NCBI RefSeq assembly: GCF_003268475.1
Contig: NZ_MCIF01000002.1
Span: forward strand, 73,607 to 137,606
Direction: 5' to 3'
From: Thermogemmatispora tikiterensis
Lineage (GTDB): Bacteria; Chloroflexota; Ktedonobacteria; Ktedonobacterales; Ktedonobacteraceae
DNA: 64,000 bases
In this document: positions 51,286 to 60,251 of the stretch, one piece after another
Layout of the letters: the number at the start of each line of letters is the position of its first letter
Position numbering within the stretch: the first letter of the stretch is position 1
Notes under the pieces: generated by a model
What the model saw: the letters and a program-made list of their open reading frames with translations, nothing else
Told to the model about the DNA's origin: nothing
The model's database searches: none
Made by a program: the position numbers and the translations under genes

Positions 51286-52445
51286 ATGCTCCCAGATCTC
51301 TCCGGTCAGCCTCTCGATCGCTATCAGCTCGTCCATCTGCTCGGCGCCAGTCCTCTTCTGCCCCCGTGGCCCTCAAGCTCCTCACCTCCTGCCAGTTCTC
51401 CCCGGACGATCTGCAGGCCTTCCTCAACGAGGCCCGCACCCTGCTACGCCTGCGCCATGCTCACATCCTGCCCTTACTCGATCTCGGTTTTGAGCGCGAG
51501 CGTTCGCTTCCTTTCCTGGTGATGGCCTACGCCCCCGGCGGCTCCCTGTGCCACCACCTTCCCCGCGGCTCGCGTCTACTCTTGTCCACCGTCCTGCGCG
51601 CCGTCAGCCAGCTCGCCTCTGCGCTGCAGTACGCTCACGACGCTGGGGTCATCCACTGTGATCTCAAGCCCGACAATGTCTTGCTCGATGCGGTGGGCCG
51701 CCTCCTGCTCAGCGACTTCGGCATTGGGCTGCTGACCACCAGCTTCGCCACCGCCCTCACGCCCGACGCGGGAGCAGAAGGCAGCGCCGTCTACATGGCG
51801 CCAGAACAGTTTGTAGGGCAGCCGCAGCGTGCCAGCGATCAGTATGCGCTGGCCGTCATGGTCTAGGAATGGCTCTGTGGGGCTCCTCCCTTCCGCGGGA
51901 CCTACCCCGAGCTGGCTGTCCAACATCAGCACACGCCGTCGCCGCCGCGCGAGCGCGCCCCGGAGGTGCCCCAGCGGTGGAAGCGGTCATCTTGCGCGCT
52001 CTGGCTAAGCAGCCTGCGGAGCGTTTTCCCTCCGTCGAGGCCTTTGCTGCCGCCCTCAAGCAGGCCGCCGCTCGCCTGCAGAGCCTTGACCTGTCACAGG
52101 CCATTTCTGCCTCTGATGCCGTCGCCTATCGCCACCATGGCGCTCTTTACGAGCAGCAGGGCGACGTCGAACAGGCCCCAGCCGACTTCAACGAGGCCCT
52201 GCGCCTCGATTCCGCCTATGCCGTTGCTTATGTCAGCCGCGCCGACCTCGGCGTCAAGCAAGGTAGCTTTGAGCGTGCCCTGGCTGACTATACTGAAGCC
52301 ATCCGTCTCGATTCCAGCCTGGCCGTCGCCTATACCAACCGCGGTCTGGCCCAATTACTACCTGGGCAAGTTTGAGCAGGCCCTCGCCGACTAGAATGAG
52401 GCCCTGCGCCTCGATCCTACCAATCCGAGGCTCCAACAGGCGCTG
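51286..52445 (+). pseudogene. Serine/threonine protein kinase with C-terminal TPRs, multiply disrupted
   Basis: AAAGGAG precedes the ATG at 51286. The start (LSGQPLDRYQLVHLLGAS) is the usual entry to a PknB-like kinase, but the Gly-rich loop is deleted and the phase changes near 51360. VALKLL (the Lys strand), HILPLLDLGFERE, GVIHCDLKPDNVLL (catalytic loop), LSDFGIGLL (DFG) and YMAPEQF then follow in one frame. A TAG at 51864-51866 breaks EWLCGAPPFRG. A shift near 51970 leads to VEAVILRALAKQPAERFPSV and two or three TPRs (VEQAPADFNEALRLD, FERALADYTEAIRLD), with another shift near 52355. It is a dead sensory kinase of the type abundant in Ktedonobacteria. Confidence 0.8.
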
Positions 52446-52550
52446 AACGGGAAGACCAGCGGCTTCAACGTCGCCATGAAGGCCTCGGGATCGTGCACTG
52501 GCTGCATCTGGAGATCCGCTCCACCATTCGTAGACCGACCGCTCAGGCTG

Positions 52551-52730
52551 TCAGGTGAGGACGCAGAGCAGCTCGATATCCGAAGAAATGGCCATCATCA
52601 CCGCGTGCCAGGGAGCCATAGAGGCCGATGGCCTTGACTTGCTCACCGTAGCGCGCCAGCAGGCGATCGCGCAGCTGCTCTACGATTAGCAGGCGCTGCT
52701 CATGGCTCAAAGGGTCTGATTCACCATCAT
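52551..52730 (-). pseudogene. MNT-like (kanamycin nucleotidyltransferase-type) nucleotidyltransferase, N-terminal fragment
   Basis: From an ATG at 52730 (after AAGGAG) and one phase change near 52715, the minus strand reads PLSHEQRLLIVEQLRDRLLA, YGEQVKAIGLYGSLARGDDG, then after another shift near 52580 SDIELLCVLT and a stop. GLYGSLARG and SDIELL are the GS..RG and DxE/D motifs of minimal nucleotidyltransferases. The rest of the ~250-residue enzyme is missing. Confidence 0.65.
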
Positions 52731-53718
52731 CTGTTCACTCCTTGATTGCATTCATGGTCCTTCTGACCGCCGTTGCTCCCCTCAGGCTGCGTGCCGCGAT
52801 CGCAGCGGCGCATCGCGGGCGGCAGCAGGGCCAGTCAGAGGCCAGATGAGAGAAAGGCTCATGCAGCTCCCCTTCACTCAATTAGAAGGAGGAGGAGACA
52901 ACGCCACAGATCTCGCTGCCCCATCCAGGCGTCCAAGGAGCAGAGGGAACGGCGCACCTCTCTTGCCTCCCGCCTCGACTGTCAGCCAGAGATGTCGCAG
53001 GGATCTCGTCGGGCACCATCCGCCTGCTTTCTTTAAGAGACATCTCTTGACAGAAAAGTCAGGTGTAGCTATACTTATCATGCATACCTGTTTTTTCTTA
53101 GATGATGCTACACGCGGGGACAGGCTGGCGGTCGACCAGCCCCTGCCCCGGCTCAGGCTCAGGTGTTCTCCTGATGCCAGGCGCTCGTCTGGCTGGAGCA
53201 CAGGCAAATGACCGACTCACCTCTGTCACCTCTGGTGAACGATTCCTCACGATTCTCCCTTTCCTTCCTGCTCCACTCCCTGGAGCCAGTGAGCGACCGG
53301 GATGATGACCTCTCCGTTTCCGAAACGTCTATCAGAGCGGCCACGCTGAGCCGCCCCAAGCACCCTACACCGACGTTCTGGATACAGGGAGGTAAGTATG
53401 CCACAGTATCTGAGGCACACGATTGCTTCGTCGAGCAAGGCGAGGAGCATCCCCTATTGCGGGCAGTGGCCGACCGGGTGGGCAGGGCGCGAGCTGAACC
53501 AGAGGATGCTCCGGAAACGAGGCCCCCTGTCCAGCTTCAGCCGGCACAGCGCGATCAGAGGTACTCAGGCGCCTCTCGTTGCCGTTTCCCCAGGAGGGGA
53601 AACGCTTCCACATTGGCCCGGCATAGCTAAAGACCAGTCCACCTTGCGGCGTCTCCAGGCCCGAGGCGGAAACGAGAACAGCCGCTGTTTGCCTTGCTGC
53701 ATGTGGAGGTCGCGCATC
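52731..53718. other. Nearly 1 kb without a recognisable gene
   Basis: Plus-strand frames (52846-53211, 53208-53630) are Arg/Ser/Pro-rich and lack family resemblance. The last 300 bases form an open extension in phase with the next gene, but the protein's similarity and its ribosome site place the real start at 53719. Confidence 0.5.
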
Positions 53719-54678
53719 ATGTCTCAAGATGCTTCCGCTCTGGTAACGCGCTACCAGCTGGGCCCCATCCTCCGCGAGTATAGGACTCGCTCGTTCCCCC
53801 AGCTGGTCGGACGCGCCTGGTTTGGCACCCTCAGCTGCCTGATGCTGGGTGGACTCTCTCTCGGAGGAATGTTTGCGATCGTACTACTGGGTGTCTTCCT
53901 CGTGACCGGGGCCTGGGAGCGAGTCCGCGAGGAATGGCTGGGATGGCTCTACTTCGCGTTGATCCTGGGAGGAAGTGCCCTTCTGGGAATTGCTTTCCTG
54001 TTGCTCCCCCTCCTGATCTTGATGGCTCTAATCATCAAGGGAAGGATTCATTCGTGGCGAATCTATGTCTGCACTGAGGGACTGCTCGTCAAGAAAGGCC
54101 GAGTCAACGCCTTTCGTTGGGAGCAGATCGATGCGCTCTGGCAGAAGCCTGCAGAGCACGACCTCTTACGGCATGGCATCCTCGTCCTCTGGCAGCGACC
54201 GGATACCTGTGACGTGCACATCCGGGGAGCCGGTGGAAGACAGGTGGTCTTGGAGCCTCACCTGTGGAGCCATTTCGGGGAGCTCTTCGCGTTCCTGGAT
54301 CGCCAGATCAGCGCCCGTCTCCTGCCTCGCGCGCTCAACGCACTCAACGCGGGCGAAACCCTGGATTTCGGCGACCTCCAGGTGAATCAGAACGGTGTGA
54401 GCCTCCTGAGGCCGGAGCTGGGCGGCAAGGCTTCAGCCACGGTGCCGTGGTCAGATATAGGCGATCTCAAGATCAAGATCAGGAGAGGCGGTCTTGGACT
54501 CCCTACTTTTGTGGATGATCCGCTGGCTCCCAGACCGACCGACCACTATTGCGTCGTGGTAGAAAAACGTGACCAGACGCGCATGCGCTGGGATGTGCCT
54601 ACTGTGACCAATGTCAGTGTACTGCTGGCAATCAAGGAGATCCAGCTGGGGAAGCCGCCCGACCAGGCTGCTCCCTAG
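53719..54678 (+). CDS. Two-helix membrane protein with PH-like domain (DUF6585-like)
   Basis: A 319-residue protein; the ATG at 53719 follows GGAGGT at 10 bases. An N-terminal YQLGPILREYRTRSFPQL is followed by two long hydrophobic helices (about 35-60 and 75-105). After them comes a bacterial PH-like fold (IYVCTEGLLVKKGRVNAFRW, QIDALWQK) and a second similar beta unit (FGDLQVNQNGVSLL, TVPWSDIGDLKIKIRRG). I associate this pattern with DUF6585 of Chloroflexota and actinobacteria. No function is established. It stands alone, with a remnant transporter in the opposite orientation downstream. Confidence 0.8.
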   Translation: MSQDASALVTRYQLGPILREYRTRSFPQLVGRAWFGTLSCLMLGGLSLGGMFAIVLLGVFLVTGAWERVREEWLGWLYFALILGGSALLGIAFLLLPLLILMALIIKGRIHSWRIYVCTEGLLVKKGRVNAFRWEQIDALWQKPAEHDLLRHGILVLWQRPDTCDVHIRGAGGRQVVLEPHLWSHFGELFAFLDRQISARLLPRALNALNAGETLDFGDLQVNQNGVSLLRPELGGKASATVPWSDIGDLKIKIRRGGLGLPTFVDDPLAPRPTDHYCVVVEKRDQTRMRWDVPTVTNVSVLLAIKEIQLGKPPDQAAP

Positions 54679-55005
54679 CCGCCAGCAGCATCAGTGCTCC
54701 TGCCAGCGGGACGATGCGATAGCGCCTGAGCTTGGAGACCAGCAGGCAATCGGCGATCGAGCCCACGGTCGCCTCCAACAAGAGCGAGATGAGTGAGGCA
54801 GCACTAGAGCTGAGGGAGGCCTGACCAGGCATAGCTTGGCTTGCATAAAGAGCAGGGCCGTGGCCATTAGCAGCTCTGCCACCTGAACAGAGGCCCAGGG
54901 GCAGGTCTCTCCTCCCCAGCTTAGTCCGAGCAAGAGGCAGATTGCCGCCGCGGCGGCAATGAGGAAGCCTGGCGGGTCGAGCAGCCTGAGCAGGCGTCGA
55001 GGACA
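54679..55005 (-). pseudogene. DHA2-type MFS transporter fragments
   Basis: Minus-strand frames hold two separated pieces of a 14-helix exporter. The first is LLDPPGFLIAAAAAICLLLG then LSWGGETCPWASVQVAELLM (middle helices). The second, in another phase, is SLISLLLEATVGSIADCLLV and RRYRIVPLAGALMLL (late helices). Everything else is missing. It is separate from the DHA2 fragment at 49110-49857. Confidence 0.55.
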
Positions 55006-55025
55006 GAAAGAGGCGTCAGGAGCGT

Positions 55026-55832
55026 TTATCCAAAAGAGTACCGCTCTTCACGACGATAGGCCCAGACTGCCAGACTCAAGAAGATCACGCTGTAAAGAAC
55101 AAGCAGCCATACAGTATTGCCGATCGTGCCGATGTGCACACCGACCGCATTCCAGGCCAGAAGGGCCAGGAGATAGAATGGTGAGTAGGGGGCTATGTTT
55201 TGTAGGGCGGCGGGAAGCTGCGTTAGCGGGACAAACACCCCCGAGGCAAACGCCAGGATGAAAAATGATAGGTTGATAATGGGGGTCGCTCCCGCCGGGT
55301 TGACAAGATTGCCAATGGCAAAGCCGAGCAGGATAAAGGGCAACACACCCAGCAGCAGAGAAGCGATCAATGTGACCCACGAGATAGCACTGAGCTGCAC
55401 ACCACCTACCATCAGAGCAAAGCCACAGAGGACAAGTAAGATGATCAGAGCAGAGAGCAGAGCTGTCACCACTTTGGCCAGCAGGTAGATCGAAGCTGGC
55501 AAAGGAGTAGCTCGCATCAGGAGGTTCAAGCGCTGTCCTCGCTCATTGGCAATGCTCACCCCAAAGGAATAGAGCACCACATTGATGATACTATAGGTGG
55601 CAACAGAGGCAAGAGCATAGGCGTGCCGACTGATCCCGCCCTCCAGGCTGTTTGCTTTGCCCAATCCTCCCAGCAGGCTGTAGAGGACGAGCGGAAGCAG
55701 CAAGCCGGGTACCAGAAAACTGGGGGTGCGCCACAGGCGCAATCCCTCCGCCTGCACCTGCGGCCAGAGCATTGCCCTCCAAGGCGCAACGAGTCTGCGG
55801 GTAGAGGACCCTGGCGTTACTCTGGCGGGCAT
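55026..55832 (-). CDS. ABC-2 type transporter permease
   Basis: A 268-residue permease with six hydrophobic helices. Before the first helix is LRLWRTPSFLVPGLLLPLVL; between helices 2 and 3 is the typical SIANERGQRLNLLMRATPLP cytosolic coupling loop. After helix 4 the FASGVFVPLTQLPAALQNIA and APYSPFYLLALLAWNAVG amphipathic region is characteristic of drug/antibiotic-type ABC-2 exporters. It lies 3 bases after the ATPase gene and is the last gene of a small TetR-controlled operon. The substrate is unknown; drug or lipid export is the usual role. Confidence 0.93.
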   Translation of the reverse strand: MPARVTPGSSTRRLVAPWRAMLWPQVQAEGLRLWRTPSFLVPGLLLPLVLYSLLGGLGKANSLEGGISRHAYALASVATYSIINVVLYSFGVSIANERGQRLNLLMRATPLPASIYLLAKVVTALLSALIILLVLCGFALMVGGVQLSAISWVTLIASLLLGVLPFILLGFAIGNLVNPAGATPIINLSFFILAFASGVFVPLTQLPAALQNIAPYSPFYLLALLAWNAVGVHIGTIGNTVWLLVLYSVIFLSLAVWAYRREERYSFG

Positions 55833-55835
55833 ACT

Positions 55836-56786
55836 TCAACCTCCTTTCGCTTCAGATTCAGCACGAGTGAGCTGGAGAAAAGCCTCCTCCAGGCTGGCCT
55901 CAGTGATCGTGAGATTTGTGATTTCACCAGGCTGGGTGAGTAGAGCTCGCAGCACCGTTTCCAGCTGCGGCGTCAGCAAACTCACACGATGCCCCTGTAT
56001 TTCAAGTTGGGAGACCGGGAGCTGGTCAAAGAAGCCGGCTGGCAGCGGCTCGTTCACCTCGAAAGCGATACGCCTGTTCGTAACCTGCGCTTTCAGGAGA
56101 GCTGGAGGGGCATCGGCACGCACCCGGCCATGATCAAGAAGAATGATACGGTCGGCCAGGGTATCGGCTTCTTCCAGGTAGTGAGTGGTCAGCACGATGG
56201 TCTTCCCCAGCTGACGAAAGGCGCGCAGCTGCTCCCAGAAATGGCGGCGGGCCTCTACATCCAGCCCAGTTGTGGGTTCATCTAGAAAAAAGACATCAGG
56301 ATCACCGCAGATAGCCAGTGCGAAGTAGAGCCGCTGGCGCTGCCCGCCAGATAATGATCCCACGTGAGTCATGGCCTTCTTCTGTAGACCAGCCATTTCA
56401 AGCACCTGAGCCAGAGGCAAAGGATGGGGATAATAGCTGCGAAAAAGCGTAATGATTTCGCGCACCGTGAGGTTGAGTGGCACGCCAGATTCCTGCAACA
56501 TGCACCCGCAGCGACTCCGTGCCCGGCGGTCGCGGGGATCAAGGCCAAACAAGCGCACCTGACCGTGAGAGGGGCGACGCAGGCCAAGCATCAGGCCGAT
56601 GGCAGTGGTCTTTCCTGCACCGTTAGGCCCAAGTAGCGCCACAGCCTGGCCCTCAGGAATGGCAAAGCTGACGTGTTGCAACGCTTCCACCGTGCCGAAA
56701 GACCGTGAGACATCTTCCAGCTCAATAGCTGGCCTCTGGGAGACCTCTTCGACTGTTTGCGCTCTATGAGTGGCTGAAGTGAACAT
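55836..56786 (-). CDS. ABC transporter ATP-binding protein
   Basis: A 316-residue ATPase of the DRA/CcmA-like drug-export group, started after GAGAGGT. Walker A is LLGPNGAGKTTAIG, the Q loop MLQESG, the signature LSGGQRQRLYFALA, Walker B VFFLDEPTTGLD and the H loop LTTHYLEEAD. After ~215 residues a C-terminal ~95-residue regulatory domain follows, ending TEASLEEAFLQLTR. It pairs with the permease 3 bases downstream; a small membrane protein precedes it. Operator sequences upstream of the operon suggest repression by the neighbouring TetR. Confidence 0.95.
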   Translation of the reverse strand: MFTSATHRAQTVEEVSQRPAIELEDVSRSFGTVEALQHVSFAIPEGQAVALLGPNGAGKTTAIGLMLGLRRPSHGQVRLFGLDPRDRRARSRCGCMLQESGVPLNLTVREIITLFRSYYPHPLPLAQVLEMAGLQKKAMTHVGSLSGGQRQRLYFALAICGDPDVFFLDEPTTGLDVEARRHFWEQLRAFRQLGKTIVLTTHYLEEADTLADRIILLDHGRVRADAPPALLKAQVTNRRIAFEVNEPLPAGFFDQLPVSQLEIQGHRVSLLTPQLETVLRALLTQPGEITNLTITEASLEEAFLQLTRAESEAKGG

Positions 56787-56823
56787 AGTGAGTACCTCTC
56801 AGGTGCCTCTTTGTAAGCTCAGG

Positions 56824-57024
56824 TTAGTCATTGCTCTCGCTCTCATTTCCTCGACTCCTCAGCCTGAAGAGAAGGCGCACGAAGATGAAGGCCAGAAGAG
56901 CGAGCAAGATGATCGTCAGTGGTTGAAGTGTGCCAGCATGCACAAGGCGATACACCAGGTAAGCCGCAAGGGCTACGATTATGCCCATTGAGAGCAGTGG
57001 AGGTAAGCGTAGGAGGCCTGTCAT
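56824..57024 (-). CDS. Small two-helix membrane protein
   Basis: A 66-residue protein with GAGGTAC before the ATG. Two hydrophobic helices (about 5-27 and 34-53) are followed by a charged tail LFRLRSRGNESESND. It lies first in the ABC operon, 37 bases before the ATPase gene, just downstream of the TetR-type operator. No family is recognised. It may be an accessory subunit of the exporter. Confidence 0.7.
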   Translation of the reverse strand: MTGLLRLPPLLSMGIIVALAAYLVYRLVHAGTLQPLTIILLALLAFIFVRLLFRLRSRGNESESND

Positions 57025-57042
57025 GCAGAGTGTACCTCTTAA

Positions 57043-57062
57043 TTAGTTATTTAGCTAACTAA
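57043..57062 (+). promoter_or_regulatory. TetR-type operator upstream of the ABC operon
   Basis: TTAGTTA-TTTAGC-TAACTAA is a perfect 7-bp inverted repeat with a 6-base spacer, 19 bases before the small membrane protein start. A near copy lies before the tetR gene at 57790, so both are probably bound by that regulator. Confidence 0.7.
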
Positions 57063-57104
57063 TACTGGGCAAAAATATGCATCCATCTGGACTGCCACAG
57101 CCTT

Positions 57105-57764
57105 TCAGGTACTACTCCGGCCAGGTGTGTTTTGGCGAGGCAGCAGGCCATAGACGTAGAGCCCGACCAGCGCTTCGGCTAAGCCCTCCAGGCTGGACGA
57201 CGGCGTATTACCGGGTCCACGCATGCTGACTGTCGCGATCAGGGTGCGCGTCAGAATATACGATACGAGCGCAGGATTGATAGTATTCATCTGCCTCTGC
57301 GCTATTTGCCTCTCCAGGTATTCACGAAATCGCTGTGCCAGGTGTCTGGCCAGGCCGCTAACGGCTCGCCGCTCCTCCTCATTGCTCAACTCCCCATCAG
57401 GGATGCGACTGCCGGCGACTTGATACATGACGCGGAGTAGATGGCTGGCAGGAGGGGTCGACAAAAGTCGCACAGTCTCTTTCAGTAGCTGAGTCAGGCC
57501 ACTGGCCAAGTCAGCTTCATCTACCTGCGCAAAAATAGCATCAAGCTGAGCGATCACCTGGTCAGTATAATAGGCGGCAGTGGCAAAGTAGACATCGGCC
57601 TTACTGGCAAAGTAGAAGTAGATCAACCCCTGATTTACACCGGCGCGTTCGGCAATGGCCTTATTAGTCGCCGCCTCAAATCCTTGCTCGGCGAAAATCT
57701 CCAGGGCCGCCTCCAGGATCTTCTGACGCCGATCAATCCCCGGCATTGCTGGCTTGCGCGGCAT
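57105..57764 (-). CDS. TetR/AcrR-family transcriptional regulator
   Basis: A 219-residue repressor. The N-terminal helix-turn-helix is QKILEAALEIFAEQGFEAAT and AIAERAGVNQGLIYFYFASK (about residues 13-58), the standard TetR DNA-binding segment. The C-terminal ligand domain contains an Arg/Glu-rich helix region (LAQRFREYLERQIAQRQMNT). It lies directly upstream of the ABC export operon in the same direction. Matched operators sit before both this gene and the operon, so it most likely represses itself and the exporter, and is released by the exporter's substrate. The operator match is seen; the ligand is unknown. Confidence 0.93.
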   Translation of the reverse strand: MPRKPAMPGIDRRQKILEAALEIFAEQGFEAATNKAIAERAGVNQGLIYFYFASKADVYFATAAYYTDQVIAQLDAIFAQVDEADLASGLTQLLKETVRLLSTPPASHLLRVMYQVAGSRIPDGELSNEEERRAVSGLARHLAQRFREYLERQIAQRQMNTINPALVSYILTRTLIATVSMRGPGNTPSSSLEGLAEALVGLYVYGLLPRQNTPGRSST

Positions 57765-57789
57765 GGCCCATCGCCTTCCTCACACTTTA

Positions 57790-57809
57790 TTAGTTATCTG
57801 ATTAAATAA
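57790..57809 (+). promoter_or_regulatory. Second TetR-type operator, upstream of the tetR gene
   Basis: TTAGTTA-TCTGAT-TAAATAA has the same left half, the same spacer length and one mismatch in the right half compared with the operator at 57043-57062. It lies 26 bases before the tetR start, fitting autoregulation. Confidence 0.65.
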
Positions 57810-58113
57810 TAATTGCTGGCATGCACTTTGTCAAGGCCGGCTCAGTGAAAGATCACCTCTACGGGGTGAAGTTCCTTCCCAGACGGGTCCTCTGTGCGAG
57901 ACTTTGCCTTTACGCACAGTCTGCCCTGTTCGAGGCGGCAGGGTTACAATTGTGAAGAGGGGCAAAGCCTGAGCAGTACTGGCGGTGATTGGTACACCTG
58001 CATTCCCGGCTACGGGTGCTAACCCCTTTTCTGGTCGACCTGTTGATGCCTTCAGGCATGTCTGACTCTTCCGGATCGAGAGCAGAGAGACAGAGAAAGG
58101 TGAGGTAATACGC
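57810..58113. other. Intergenic region, nothing recognised
   Basis: This stretch separates the tetR gene from the divergent secreted-protein gene. No gene is supported on either strand. Confidence 0.5.
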
Positions 58114-58646
58114 ATGCGACCTGTGCGACCGTTCTGGCTGGGCTTGGCCCTGGTTCTCTGTTGCCTTTTTCTAGGAGGCATCGCTGCTTCCACAGGCAAG
58201 CAGGCGACAGCAATGTCCGTTCAGACTCCGCTGGCCAGTAGCACACCATCTCGGAGGCCCCTCGGTCTTCCTGCTATCCACCCATTGCTTCCTCTGCCTG
58301 CCTCCAACCCGTCGGCGCCCCGGTTCACGATCGCTGATGTGCGAGCATACCTGGCAACCCATCTGTTCTTGGGGGCAAAGTCGTATCAGGGGCCACTGCA
58401 AGCATTGTGACTATGCAGTTTATGACCAGTGAGCAGGCGAGTGCCCTGATGCATGGTGCAGACACCGGGCTTCCTGCAACAGCTCCTGTGTGCTATGTCA
58501 AGCTGCGCGGACCCTTTACTCTGGAAGGGTTGCCCGTCCCACCGGGAGCCAGGCAAGTGCCCATCGTCCCCTATGAGGTGGAAATCTTCGATGGCCAGAC
58601 TGGAAACTTGCTCAAGGTATGGACTCCTGCGACTCAGGGGAGCTGA
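58114..58646 (+). pseudogene. Secreted protein of unknown function, frameshifted
   Basis: AGGTGAGG precedes the ATG. A signal peptide (RPFWLGLALVLCCLFLGGIA) and a Pro/Ser-rich linker lead to RFTIADVRAYLATHLFLGAK in the first frame, which then stops at 58410. The protein continues in another phase from about 58385: ATASIVTMQFMTSEQASALM, PVCYVKLRGPFTLEGLPV, and VEIFDGQTGNLLKVWTP. Joined, it is a ~177-residue secreted protein of a type I recall from other Ktedonobacteria without known function. One single-base lesion near CAGGGGCC explains the break. Confidence 0.65.
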
Positions 58647-58764
58647 GCATGGCAGGACTCTGGTGGCTCTCACGGAACTGACGGCAGGCAGAGTGCGTCA
58701 ATATTTAGGCAAAGCATGACTTGTTTGACCTGCTCACCCCAGAGTATGCAAACAGGAGAGAGAG

Positions 58765-59657
58765 ATGAGCACCAGCGGTCACAGCCAGGCGCTTGCTCCT
58801 GCAGGTTCCCTTCATAGCGAGCCAGTGCCTCTTGAGCAAGAGGAGCACAAGAGCAGCCATCTTCCTGCTGGTCAAAGGCTACAAAGACAGGCCTCTTTCC
58901 AGCCGCCGGATGCCTATAGCCCTGCTCTGCTCGCCCGAAAGCGAGCACGGACCAGCTATCTCGCTCTGGGGGTCGCTTTCTGCTGTCTCCTCCTGATCGG
59001 AAGTCTCATCATTGTGCTACGGGGTACCCCATCATCACGCGGAAAACAGCCCTCAATCCCACCGGCTCCAGCAGTATGGCAGGTGCAGCCCCCCTGCTCG
59101 TGCACAAGAGCGCCGGCGTCTTTGCCCTCAAAGAGATCGAGATCACCACCGGCAGGGAGTTTCGCTTCTATTATGCGTTCCAGGCAGCCCAGCAGGGAGC
59201 GCTCTCTGTCACTGCGGTCTCGTCGCTGCAGACGAAGCAGGGGCAATCATGGCTCCCACTTGCAACCACCGTGATGCCGTTGGGAACGATTGATGGCATC
59301 AGCGTCGGGCTGATTCGCGTGCAGTTCCTGGATCGGGGTGGGCAAACCATTACGCTGCGGGTGACCTCTTCGGCAGAAAGCGGTGTGCTGTGGCAGCTCA
59401 CGCCACTCAGACAGCTGGTAGCCGAGCCTTATCCTGAGGGGGGAGGTTTCTACCGGCTGCCAGTCGATCAAGAGCTGTTTCCAGTGATCATCTGGTCTGG
59501 GCCATACTCGAAGCCCGGGGTACAGCCCATGGTTCCCCTCTTGAGGGACACCACGGGCGCGCACGCCATTTTCCTGGAAGTAGACTATACGGGCAAAGTG
59601 GCGGTGATCACCAGAGAGCAATGTCTGCGGATGGCGAACGCGCAGATCTGTCAGTAA
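58765..59657 (+). pseudogene. Single-pass membrane protein of unknown function, frameshifted
   Basis: GGAGAGAGAG precedes the ATG. The first frame gives a polar ~70-residue N-terminus, a basic stretch and one transmembrane helix (YLALGVAFCCLLLIGSLIIV). The extracellular domain continues in another phase from about 59070: VHKSAGVFALKEIEITTGRE, FYYAFQAAQQGALSVTAVSS, then a beta-rich domain ending ITREQCLRMANAQICQ. A one-base lesion between 59040 and 59075 separates the two. The phase offset is the same as in the preceding gene. The function is unknown; it may pair with the secreted protein before it. Confidence 0.65.
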
Positions 59658-60251
59658 AAGATGAAAGGCTGGGCCAGCACTGAGCTGCGATGGCCCTGGC
59701 AGGTCCGGAGTGGGCTTATATGCGGCGCATCGATCAGCGGAACGGGGGCCTGAGGGGAAGCTGCACCCAGGTCTGAGCAGGACTCGGAAGGGCCGACGGG
59801 CTCAAGCTGAGGGTGCGCCGCGATATTCCACTCTGCTCAACAAGAAGGGCGGAGGGCGTTTCCATGCACCCCGCTCATCTTTCATGAATGTATCACGCAG
59901 CGAAATGTCAATCAAGCATTCGGCAGCCCTGGATCACAGGTGTCCTTCCGCGCAGCCAGCGCGCTAGCTTCTGCGGCTGATGGTCGTCCAGGCCGTGCGT
60001 CTTTTGCAGCTTATGCTGTTGACTTCAAGGATCTCGGCTGCCGGGTCTTCACGCAGCGATCCTCGAATGGCTCTCCAGGTGGCACAAAGCCCTCTCTTCG
60101 CGCTGGGATCGTTCCCAAACAGGGCCTTCAGCAGCCTTTTTTGGGAGATGCTCGCCTCCGCTTGACGGAGGCTGCCTGAGATGCTATCGTAGAAGAGGTA
60201 CCGTTGGAAGCCGAAGGAGAGCCCGCCTGGGCTTGAAACGGCAGCAGCGCA
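59658..60251. other. No recognisable gene
   Basis: A minus-strand frame (59964-60494) continues into the AraC gene but lacks a start and family features. The rest is interrupted on both strands. Confidence 0.45.

Noticed and set aside
52846-53211. 121-codon plus-strand frame
   Set aside because: Arg/Ser/Pro composition of a chance frame in GC-rich DNA and no recognisable domain.
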